Assembly: GCA_017428805.1 (NCBI GenBank)
Contig: JAFRQC010000073.1
Location: 1 to 5,288 of the forward strand
Origin: Prevotella sp.
GTDB taxonomy: Bacteria; Bacteroidota; Bacteroidia; Bacteroidales; Bacteroidaceae
Direction of reading: 5' to 3'
DNA: 5,288 bases
Position 1 is the stretch's first letter. Each line of letters starts with the position of its first letter. This document shows, in pieces, positions 1 to 4,614 of the stretch. The notes under the pieces were generated by a model. That model saw nothing but the letters and a program-made list of their open reading frames with translations, was not told the origin of the DNA and did not search any database. The position numbers and the translations under genes were made by a program.

Positions 1-1
1 C

Positions 2-178
2 GTAGCGCTCGACCAGGCCTGCATCGACATCATCAACCAACAGAAGGTGACGGCCAAGAACGACCCTACCGATTTGCTGAAGCGCATCGATAAGCAGCAT
101 GGCACACACACTATCGACCATGCAGCCCAGATTGGCCTTGGCTCAAAGAATTATACACTGGTGAATATTGATAAGTAA
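2..178 (+). CDS. DUF362-domain iron-sulfur protein, C-terminal fragment (partial)
   Basis: The frame is open from base 2 and ends at a TAA (176-178), directly followed by a second TAA. The 58 visible residues start VALDQACIDI and end with LGLGSKNYTLVNIDK-like text (IGLGSKNYTLVNIDK). A conserved ALDQAC segment, then a linker, then an HGTHTIDHAAQIGLGS segment is the pattern I know from the tail of DUF362 proteins, which in Bacteroidales usually carry 4Fe-4S ferredoxin motifs. Those motifs would lie upstream of this window and cannot be checked. The flavoprotein gene starts 4 bases after the stop on the same strand, so the two are probably co-transcribed and may share a redox role. That link is inference. 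The biochemical function of DUF362 proteins is not established. Family assignment rests on recognition of the C-terminal motif only. Confidence 0.75.
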   Translation, partial: VALDQACIDIINQQKVTAKNDPTDLLKRIDKQHGTHTIDHAAQIGLGSKNYTLVNIDK

Positions 179-182
179 TAAC

Positions 183-833
183 ATGAAGAAGATTATGATT
201 ATCGACGGCGGGCCGCGCAAGAATATGAACACGGCTGCTATGATTGAGGCTTTCGCAAATGGAGCCAAGTCGGTAAGTGAGGACATCGAGGTAAAGGTGT
301 TCCGTGTATATGACGTTGACTGCAAGGGCTGCGTGTCGTGTTTGGCCTGTAAACTGAAGAACTCGAAGTATCTGGATGTCTGCGCACGCAAGGATGACTT
401 CACAGAACCACTGCGCGAAACGGCCTACGCTGATGGCATCGTGTTTGCCTCGCCCATGTATTTCTTCCAGATTACGGCACAACTCAGAGCCTTCATCGAA
501 CGCCTGTTCTTCCCTTGGCTGTCGTATAAGGACTACAGCAGCCATCCTCCGAAGGGTCGCATACCAACGGCATTTATCTACACGATGAATGCGCCGGCAG
601 AGATGCTTCACGTTCAGGAGAACAACATGAACGAGAACGAGATGATTATCGGTAATGCCCTGGAGAAGCCAGAGCGCATCCTTGCCGTGAACACCCTTCA
701 GGTGAAAAACTACGACCGTTACGACATGCAGGGTTTCAACTTGGAAGCCAAGCAGCGTTGGCACGAAGAGCATTGGCAGGAGGAATTGCAGAATGCCTTT
801 GATGCCGGCAAACGGATGGCAGAAAAGTTATGA
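183..833 (+). CDS. Flavodoxin-family NAD(P)H-dependent FMN oxidoreductase with cysteine cluster
   Basis: This 216-aa protein has the flavodoxin-like fold of NADPH-dependent FMN reductases. Residues 3-8 form the first beta strand, and GGPRKNMNT (9-17) is the phosphate-binding loop for FMN (the usual form is GSPRKxGNT). ASPMYFFQIT (89-98) is the second FMN loop, followed by a helix LRAFIERL. Between them lies a cysteine cluster, C47-x2-C50-x2-C53-x2-C56, with another at C67. Iron-sulfur flavoproteins have a comparable compact motif here, so a 4Fe-4S cluster is possible but not shown. The C-terminal third is hydrophilic and helical. I chose the ATG at 183 because the family starts directly with the first strand (MKKIMIIDGG). 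An in-frame TTG at 168 would overlap the upstream gene. It is a cytoplasmic protein of typical length with no damage seen. The 4-base gap to the DUF362 gene suggests an operon. The substrate is unknown. Confidence 0.88.
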   Translation: MKKIMIIDGGPRKNMNTAAMIEAFANGAKSVSEDIEVKVFRVYDVDCKGCVSCLACKLKNSKYLDVCARKDDFTEPLRETAYADGIVFASPMYFFQITAQLRAFIERLFFPWLSYKDYSSHPPKGRIPTAFIYTMNAPAEMLHVQENNMNENEMIIGNALEKPERILAVNTLQVKNYDRYDMQGFNLEAKQRWHEEHWQEELQNAFDAGKRMAEKL

Positions 834-835
834 AG

Positions 836-1444
836 TCATATCGATGCGTAAGTCCTGACTTTTGCTTCATCGATTATGGTGATGTTTTTGCCGTCGAGGG
901 TGATTGCTCCTTCGGCGGCAAACTCGTTCAGGCAACGCTGGAGGGAGAACTTCTGGATGGCAAAACTGTCGGCTATCTCCTGCCGCGATTTCTTCAGCGT
1001 AAAAGATGAACTTCCGCTGCGTTTGGACTCTTCGAGCAGGAAGATGGCCACCTTTTCACGGACGGTATGGAGCGTAAAGATGCGAACTTTCTTGGCCAGG
1101 AAATTGCTGGTGAGCGATAGCTGGCGAATGAAGTTAATCATGATGCGGTCGTCGAGTTTCAGCAGGTGGAAAAGCATCTGTGGCGACATACGGATGATGG
1201 TCGTCGGCTTGTTAGTCTCGATGCTGACGGGGAACTTGTTCTCCTTGGTGAAGATGAAGGCTGGAGCCATCAGCGTTCCAATGCCACGCGCCGCCATCTG
1301 GACAAATTTGCCTGATGGGCCTACCATTCTTGCGGTCAGTTCGCCCTCAATGATGATGTCGGCATAGCGGCAGGGTGAGCCTGCCAGTGCATACACGTCG
1401 TTCTTATCGAAACGGACGAGCCGGCATTCAACCTGCGACATCAT
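836..1444 (-). CDS. Crp/Fnr-family transcriptional regulator, N-terminally truncated
   Basis: The protein has a cyclic-nucleotide-binding-type beta roll (about residues 7-90 counted from the GTG at 1456), a long dimer helix (about 95-128) and a winged helix at the C-terminus (about 132-206, with SRQEIADSFAIQKFSLQR as the helix-turn-helix). It lacks both the FNR cysteine set and a recognisable cAMP phosphate cassette, so its effector is unknown. Family members begin about 20-25 residues earlier, with a helix ending in a GLSxExIE-like segment. Here GLTVEVIE is readable up to about 1471, and then the frame runs into antisense UxaA sequence without any start codon. The native start is therefore lost. 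Remaining starts are ATG 1444 (preceded by GAGGTGA with 8-nt spacing), ATG 1441 and GTG 1456. I see no TAnnTTTG promoter upstream. It converges on the flavoprotein gene with 2 bases between stops. It could be a pseudogene or a shortened but folded regulator. Confidence 0.8.
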   Translation of the reverse strand: MMSQVECRLVRFDKNDVYALAGSPCRYADIIIEGELTARMVGPSGKFVQMAARGIGTLMAPAFIFTKENKFPVSIETNKPTTIIRMSPQMLFHLLKLDDRIMINFIRQLSLTSNFLAKKVRIFTLHTVREKVAIFLLEESKRSGSSSFTLKKSRQEIADSFAIQKFSLQRCLNEFAAEGAITLDGKNITIIDEAKVRTYASI

Positions 1445-1452
1445 TGTTTCTA

Positions 1453-1459
1453 TCACCTC
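1453..1459 (-). promoter_or_regulatory. Shine-Dalgarno-like GAGGTGA before the shortened regulator
   Basis: Read on the minus strand, GAGGTGA lies 8 bases before the ATG at 1444. Strong Shine-Dalgarno sites are uncommon in Bacteroidetes. These bases were probably once codons of the lost N-terminal part (they encode the V-E-V of GLTVEV), so the match may be fortuitous. It does decide which start is most plausible today: ATG 1444 over GTG 1456. Confidence 0.35.
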
Positions 1460-1462
1460 AAC

Positions 1463-1737
1463 TGTCAGGCCATCGTCTTCACAACAGGTAGGGGCACACC
1501 TACGGGCAATGCCATCGCTCCCGTGCTGAAGGTGACTGCCAACGAGCGCACTTACCGCATGATGGAGGACAACATGGACGTTGACCTCAGTGCCGTGTTG
1601 AGGGGCGAAAGAACCATTGTTCAGATGGGCACGAACTGGTTGATATCGTCGCCGAGGTAGCCAGCGGCCGCATGACCAAGGCCGAGGTCTTCGGATTCTC
1701 CGACATTGCCGTGGATCATGTCTGCAGATTTGTGTAA
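1463..1737 (+). pseudogene. UxaA-family (altronate/galactarate dehydratase-type) C-terminal remnant, frameshifted
   Basis: On the plus strand, the frame through 1478 reads FTTGRGTPTGNAIAPVLKV and then ANERTYRMMEDNMDVDLSAV. FTTGRGTP(x)GxAxAPVxKV, followed by an NxRTY...DNMD segment, is the C-terminal signature of UxaA-family sugar-acid dehydratases. This frame then hits a TAG. A single-base shift at about 1624-1633 restores homology: ELVDIVAEVASGRMTKAE and a terminal FSDIAVDHVCRFV, ending at the TAA 1735-1737. About 90 residues of a roughly 400-500-residue enzyme remain. The N-terminal and catalytic parts are absent, and the 5' side abuts the truncated Crp gene. The remnant has no start codon of its own in the correct frame near its left edge, so it is non-functional. 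Hexuronate catabolism is the normal pathway of the family. Confidence 0.8.
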
Positions 1738-1776
1738 ATCCTCCGGACTACGACGGTCAGCAGCCGGATTAAATAA

Positions 1777-1809
1777 CGGGAGCGGCACCACAAAAGGATG
1801 TCGCTCCCG
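1777..1809 (-). terminator. Hairpin terminator of the 212-aa gene
   Basis: The left arm CGGGAGCG (1777-1784) and the right arm CGCTCCCG (1802-1809) pair perfectly over 8 bp. The stem extends by a G-T wobble, C-G and A-T before a mismatch. It lies 6 bases beyond the stop of the minus-strand gene. Leftward it is followed by TTATTTAAT, a T-rich tract that fits an intrinsic terminator. It also lies 39 bases after the UxaA remnant on the plus strand, but no T run follows on that side. Confidence 0.75.
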
Positions 1810-1814
1810 ATTAG

Positions 1815-2453
1815 TTATGTTTCTATAGAATCGGAGGATGGTATATCGTCATCCTCAAGTTCTGACTTTTGTTTGGCAAAGATGGCTTCAACCCATCCTC
1901 CTTTCTCCAGCTCAAGCACTTCAAATCCGTCTTTCACCTTTTTCTCATAAAAACCACCCTTCTTGTGAAGACGGTCTTTCGGAAGGATAACGGTGGAAAC
2001 ATCGAAGTTGCTGAGGATGATGTTCTGTACAGAGCGTGACAGGGACTCCCAACCACCGCCGAAATTACGGTTCAGAACCTCTAATAGTTCTGTTGTCGAG
2101 ATGTAGCGGATGTTCTCGTAGGTCAGGTCGGTGACGTGGATGATGGGTTTCTTCTTGACGGCCCATGTGAACAGCATCGTCTCGTCAAACATGATCTGAG
2201 CCACTTTGTAACCATGTTGCTCATAACTTTTCCTCACAAGCGTGACATCTTCCTTGATCTCCTCGATAATGAAAGCACTCTTGAAGATGTCCAGATAGTG
2301 ATTGACGTTCTTCTTGACCTCTGCATCCCTGGTGGCTTCCTTCCACATGCGGATTACGTCTTTTTCGCTAATGGCCCAGACACTGCCTTTCGTGACTGCC
2401 TTGATAGACAGTGACGGGTCGATTACCGGTTGCTGCAGCCTTTTCTTTCCCAT
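1815..2453 (-). CDS. Uncharacterised 212-aa protein with acidic tail
   Basis: I do not recognise a named family. The start is the ATG at 2453 (MGKKRLQQPVIDPSLSIKAV). Extending the frame upstream to 2564 would run through the intercistronic hairpin and into the preceding gene, so the longer form is unlikely. The protein is cytoplasmic, with no signal peptide or membrane segment. Its N-terminal half is rich in helices and charge (EVKKNVNHYLDIF at 45-57, FIIEEIKEDV at 61-70). The middle is mixed alpha/beta, with TYENIRYISTTELLEVL at 111-127. A glycine-rich FGGGWESLSRSVQNII lies at 131-146. A KDGFEVLELEKGGWVEAIFAKQK-like stretch at 174-196 looks like two beta strands. The tail from about 197 is acidic and serine-rich (ELEDDDIPSSDS). 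It follows the coiled-coil gene with a 77-bp gap containing a hairpin, and ends at its own terminator. The two are probably partners, but no function can be assigned. Confidence 0.8.
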   Translation of the reverse strand: MGKKRLQQPVIDPSLSIKAVTKGSVWAISEKDVIRMWKEATRDAEVKKNVNHYLDIFKSAFIIEEIKEDVTLVRKSYEQHGYKVAQIMFDETMLFTWAVKKKPIIHVTDLTYENIRYISTTELLEVLNRNFGGGWESLSRSVQNIILSNFDVSTVILPKDRLHKKGGFYEKKVKDGFEVLELEKGGWVEAIFAKQKSELEDDDIPSSDSIET

Positions 2454-2478
2454 ATATTCTCTTTTGAACTTATTCGAT

Positions 2479-2508
2479 AAAGGGAGCAGTAACAATTGCT
2501 GCTCCCTT
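2479..2508 (-). terminator. Intercistronic hairpin between coiled-coil gene and 212-aa gene
   Basis: AAGGGAGCAG (2480-2489) pairs perfectly with CTGCTCCCTT (2499-2508). A T-G wobble and two A-T pairs can shorten the loop to CAA (13-bp stem). It lies 22 bases beyond the coiled-coil stop. Only a short TTT-AT tract follows on the minus strand, so it may be a weak terminator, an attenuator or an mRNA-end stabiliser setting a different dose for the downstream gene. I see no TAnnTTTG box between it and the ATG at 2453, which favours read-through from the upstream promoter. Confidence 0.65.
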
Positions 2509-2530
2509 ATTACGTTTTTGCAAGAACGTA

Positions 2531-2842
2531 TCAGCGCTTGTCGGGCACGCCGTAGTCCATCCAACGCTCCTGGGGGTAGTAACCCTTCAGCGTCTTTTTC
2601 TTCTCGGCGTAGGCTTCTTTCACACGATCCATTGCGACCTTCAGTTTGGCCACCGTTGGAGTGAGCTGCTCACGAATACGGTCCACCTCTTCGTTTACGG
2701 CCTCCAGTTCCTTGACGGCCTGTTCCATCTCGTCGATTTCCTTGTTGGAAAAACCACGCTCACCCATTTCGTTCACATGACGGCGCAGACCCTCTACGAG
2801 GCCGCGACTCTTCTCAATCTGAATCTCTACTGTTTTTGACAT
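2531..2842 (-). CDS. Small coiled-coil protein of unknown function, 103 aa
   Basis: The start is the ATG at 2842, behind a good Bacteroidetes promoter, and the stop is a TGA at 2531-2533. Residues 8-86 are almost entirely charged helix with heptad-like spacing (EIDEMEQAVKELEAVNEEV at 35-53, then DRIREQL and AKLKVAMDRVKEAYAEKKK), interrupted near TPT at 61-63. This suggests a helical hairpin or coiled coil. A conserved-looking C-terminal cap follows: KGYYPQERWMDYGVPDKR (86-103). I believe similar small proteins with a YYPQxxWxxYGVxDKR-like end occur as hypothetical proteins in Bacteroidales, but I cannot name a family. There is no signal peptide or membrane segment. It is the first gene of a two-gene minus-strand unit with the 212-aa protein, so a structural or scaffold partner role is possible (inference). 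Confidence 0.82.
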   Translation of the reverse strand: MSKTVEIQIEKSRGLVEGLRRHVNEMGERGFSNKEIDEMEQAVKELEAVNEEVDRIREQLTPTVAKLKVAMDRVKEAYAEKKKTLKGYYPQERWMDYGVPDKR

Positions 2843-2888
2843 AATTCTGTTTGTTTTTAAAGTGATACATTAGGATTAAAACCTACCG

Positions 2889-2919
2889 CAAAATTAACAA
2901 AAAAAGTCGATTTTACGAA
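2889..2919 (-). promoter_or_regulatory. Bacteroidetes-type promoter for the coiled-coil operon
   Basis: On the minus strand, TAATTTTG (2896-2889) matches the -7 consensus TAnnTTTG. Nineteen bases upstream lies TTCG (2919-2916), a 3-of-4 match to the -33 TTTG. Transcription would start near 2883, giving a leader of about 40 bases before the ATG at 2842. Confidence 0.65.
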
Positions 2920-3020
2920 TGCTATAGAGCATCACTTTTTCGATTTTTTAGGATGAAAACGGCCTTTGTTTTAACTTTTATTTGTACCTTTGCCCCCGAT
3001 TTTTGAAACGACTCTATAGC
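2919..3020. promoter_or_regulatory. Paired 9-bp inverted repeats in the divergent promoter region
   Basis: GCTATAGAG (2921-2929) and its exact reverse complement CTCTATAGC (3012-3020) sit on either side of the transporter promoter. The left copy lies inside a small palindrome, ATGCT-ATAG-AGCAT (2919-2932), at the -33 position of the leftward promoter. The right copy lies in the transporter's leader. They could be operators for one regulator controlling both directions. This is inference only, and the repeat is short enough to occur by chance. Confidence 0.3.
2965..2992 (+). promoter_or_regulatory. Bacteroidetes-type promoter for the MFS transporter
   Basis: TACCTTTG (2985-2992) is a perfect -7 box (TAnnTTTG). 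A TTTG lies at 2965-2968, but the 16-base gap is shorter than the usual 19-21, so the -33 element is uncertain. Transcription would begin near 3000, about 50 bases before the ATG at 3051. This rules out the longer in-frame start at 2982, which overlaps the box. Confidence 0.65.
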
Positions 3021-3050
3021 TTGGTAGAGCTTACAACTCCACAGATTTTT

Positions 3051-4247
3051 ATGGAAAAAACAAACGTTACGAAAAGAGTGACGGCTACCATCCTGGCGAT
3101 GTCGCTGCTCACTGTGATGGCCGGAGCCGCCATCGCCCCAGCACTGGGCATCATCAAGGCTCATTTCTCTCAGGCAGACGCCTTGCTCGTGCAGCTCATC
3201 GTGAGCATGCCTGCGCTGTTGATTATCATCACCAACCTCTTCTTCCTCTCCATCAGCCGATGGCTGCGCACTCGGGCGATAGCCACCACTGGCCTGTTGC
3301 TCTATGTAGCGGCAGGAGCCGGATGCTTCTTCGTCGACGATATCTACGTGTTGCTGGTGATGCGAGCCTTGCTGGGCATCAGCGTAGGACTCATCATGCC
3401 ACTCTCCACAGGACTGCTGGCCTATTACTTTCCACCAGAGGAGCAGGCGCGGCTGATGGGACTCTCCGCAGCCATGAACCAGATGGGTGGCGTAGTGGCA
3501 ACACTCCTGGCAGGTCTGTTGGCCACCATTCAGTGGAACTACGCCTTCCTGGTCTATCTCATGGGACTGATTGCCGTCGTGATGGTGTGGTTGTGGCTGC
3601 CGGATGAAAAGCTTGGATCATCCAACAAGCGCGGCATTCCCTTCGAGCCTCGCCAACTGCTGAAGTTCCATCCCTCCGTCATCGGCATGCTGCTGTTGAT
3701 GATGATTTTCTTCGTGTTTCCAACCAACTTTGCCGTGATAGCCAGTCAGCAAACGGCACTGTCGAGTGAAGCGATTACCATGATTATGGTGGGACTCGAT
3801 GTCGTGGCCTTCTTCGTTGGACTCGTCTTCGGCGGGCTGATGCATACGTTCCGCAGAGGTGTGAAATACTTCGCTCCTCTGTTCTTCCTCCTTGGCTACC
3901 TCCTGCTGGCCTGCCCCGAATGTTCAATGGTCAATTGTCAATTATCAATTATCTTGGGCTCTGCGTTCATCGGTATCGCCAATGGCGTGGGTGTGCCCTA
4001 CCTGAACACCATTGCCAGCATCAAGGGCGGAAAGAACTCTGCTACCACCGTCATGCCCCTGCTCTCGGCAGCCCTCTATCTGGGTCAGTTCGTCTCGCCC
4101 CTCGTGGTCATTCCCTTGTCGCACAGCCTGTTTGGAGCCGACCTCACCGCGCCCTACAAGGTGGCCATCCTGCTCTGCCTCGTCTTCCTTGTTCAGGTTT
4201 TCGCTACGCGCCATTTCCAAAGCCTGCCACCAGCGGAGAAGAGGTAA
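3051..4247 (+). CDS. Major facilitator superfamily transporter, 12 TM segments
   Basis: This 398-aa inner-membrane protein has about twelve hydrophobic segments, at roughly 12-31, 45-67, 76-95, 98-124, 140-160, 164-183, 209-230, 241-262, 273-288, 298-318, 331-353 and 370-386. That is the size and two-by-six layout of a drug/metabolite-type MFS carrier. TM4 carries the MRALLGISVGLIMPLSTGLL pattern (residues 104-123) typical of the family. The loop after TM2 has only a degenerate version of MFS motif A (SISRWLRTR). TM5 has a GLSAAMNQMGGVVATLLAG run resembling motif C of proton-driven antiporters. The substrate cannot be told. I chose ATG 3051 because the promoter lies at 2985-2992. The gene is alone on its transcript. 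Residues 292-301 are encoded by a 7-bp tandem repeat (see repeat), which falls in the short loop and start of TM10 without breaking the frame. No clear terminator follows. Confidence 0.92.
   Translation: MEKTNVTKRVTATILAMSLLTVMAGAAIAPALGIIKAHFSQADALLVQLIVSMPALLIIITNLFFLSISRWLRTRAIATTGLLLYVAAGAGCFFVDDIYVLLVMRALLGISVGLIMPLSTGLLAYYFPPEEQARLMGLSAAMNQMGGVVATLLAGLLATIQWNYAFLVYLMGLIAVVMVWLWLPDEKLGSSNKRGIPFEPRQLLKFHPSVIGMLLLMMIFFVFPTNFAVIASQQTALSSEAITMIMVGLDVVAFFVGLVFGGLMHTFRRGVKYFAPLFFLLGYLLLACPECSMVNCQLSIILGSAFIGIANGVGVPYLNTIASIKGGKNSATTVMPLLSAALYLGQFVSPLVVIPLSHSLFGADLTAPYKVAILLCLVFLVQVFATRHFQSLPPAEKR
3924..3953 (+). repeat. 7-bp tandem repeat (TCAATTA-type) inside the transporter gene
   Basis: There are four consecutive 7-base units, TCAATGG, TCAATTG, TCAATTA and TCAATTA, followed by a partial TC. 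They cover 30 bases, exactly codons 292-301 (SMVNCQLSII). The AT-rich stretch stands out from the GC-rich coding sequence around it. Arrays of TCAATTR heptamers resemble intergenic repeats I associate with Bacteroidales genomes, so this may be an in-frame insertion of a mobile or expanding repeat. Confidence 0.8.
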
Positions 4248-4307
4248 TCGGCCTTTAAAAAGCTTAAAAAAGACGAAGGGAATACAAGATAATTGAAGAT
4301 AAATTCG

Positions 4308-4315
4308 TAATTTTG
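4308..4315 (+). promoter_or_regulatory. Bacteroidetes -7 box before the nitroreductase lipoprotein
   Basis: TAATTTTG matches TAnnTTTG and lies 24 bases before the ATG at 4340. No convincing -33 TTTG is seen at the expected distance. The rest of 4248-4339 is AT-rich, with no clear terminator hairpin for the transporter. Confidence 0.55.
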
Positions 4316-4339
4316 TCGCATCAAGTAAAATATAACAGT

Positions 4340-4531
4340 ATGAATATAAAGAACATAGTGCTTATGACAGCAGTAGCATCAGCAGTCATGACTGGCTGCA
4401 ACAGTAATGAACCCAAGGCTGAGTCCGCATCATCCATTGACGGCAAGGCCATCGTAGAGAATATCATGACGCGTACCAGCATCCGCCAGTACACGGATCA
4501 GCCCATCAGTGCCGATACCATAGAGACATAA
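4340..4531 (+). pseudogene. Nitroreductase-family lipoprotein, truncated to 63 aa
   Basis: The start MNIKNIVLMTAVASAVMTGC is a lipoprotein signal peptide, with the lipidated cysteine at residue 20, followed by a polar NSNEPKAESASS linker. At 35-63, AIVENIMTRTSIRQYTDQPI matches the first helix and the FMN-binding RxSxR motif of nitroreductases. It then stops at SADTIET-TAA, just where the family continues with the LLRAGMAAP-type helix. Full-length relatives are about 200-240 aa, so roughly three quarters is missing, apparently by deletion at about 4528. It cannot form an FMN site. The next gene starts again at the same N-terminal position of the domain, so the two are separate genes and not halves of one broken gene. 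A short lipidated peptide may still be made. Confidence 0.75.
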
Positions 4532-4545
4532 TAATTCTCAAATCT

Positions 4546-4560
4546 TGGCACAAAGATAGC
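4546..4560. promoter_or_regulatory. Ambiguous site: leftward -7 box or sigma-54-like -24/-12
   Basis: Read leftward, 4558-4551 is TATCTTTG, a perfect Bacteroidetes -7 box that would drive antisense transcription into the truncated lipoprotein gene. Read rightward, TTGGCAC (4545-4551) and GC (4559-4560) have the GG-N10-GC spacing of a sigma-54 promoter, with two mismatches near the -12 end. The same bases cannot be assigned with certainty. Either reading could be chance. Confidence 0.3.
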
Positions 4561-4580
4561 AATAATTCTTCATTTTTTCG

Positions 4581-4588
4581 TATCTTTA
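4581..4588 (+). promoter_or_regulatory. Candidate -7 box of the second nitroreductase gene
   Basis: TATCTTTA matches TAnnTTTG at all but the last base. Transcription from about 4593 would leave some 10 bases before ATG 4603 and about 22 before ATG 4615, which favours the second start. Confidence 0.5.
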
Positions 4589-4614
4589 CACCCAGATTTA
4601 ATATGTTTTGTGAA

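Noticed and set aside
111..773. A long minus-strand open frame (220 codons) opposite the flavoprotein gene
   Set aside because: It mirrors the coding frame of a well-supported gene, starts at no promoter, and its translation has no recognisable domain or sensible composition. It is a by-product of codon usage.
876..1367. Plus-strand open frame of 163 codons opposite the Crp-type gene
   Set aside because: The minus-strand frame gives a clear regulator with a helix-turn-helix, while the plus-strand translation is low-sense serine-, methionine- and arginine-rich text.
2454..2564. N-terminal extension of the 212-aa protein by 37 residues
   Set aside because: It would be encoded across the intercistronic hairpin and overlap the end of the coiled-coil gene. 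The ATG at 2453 is the first sensible start.
2982..3050. Upstream start for the MFS transporter
   Set aside because: The -7 promoter box (2985-2992) overlaps this start, so the mRNA would begin downstream of it. The extension is also not membrane- or signal-like.
3924..3953. CRISPR-like array
   Set aside because: The units are only 7 bp, contiguous and without spacers, so this is a simple tandem repeat.
4012..4296. Alternative-frame plus-strand open frames at the 3' end of the transporter gene
   Set aside because: They overlap the transporter's TM11-TM12 coding region and read as arginine-, serine- and proline-rich shadow text.
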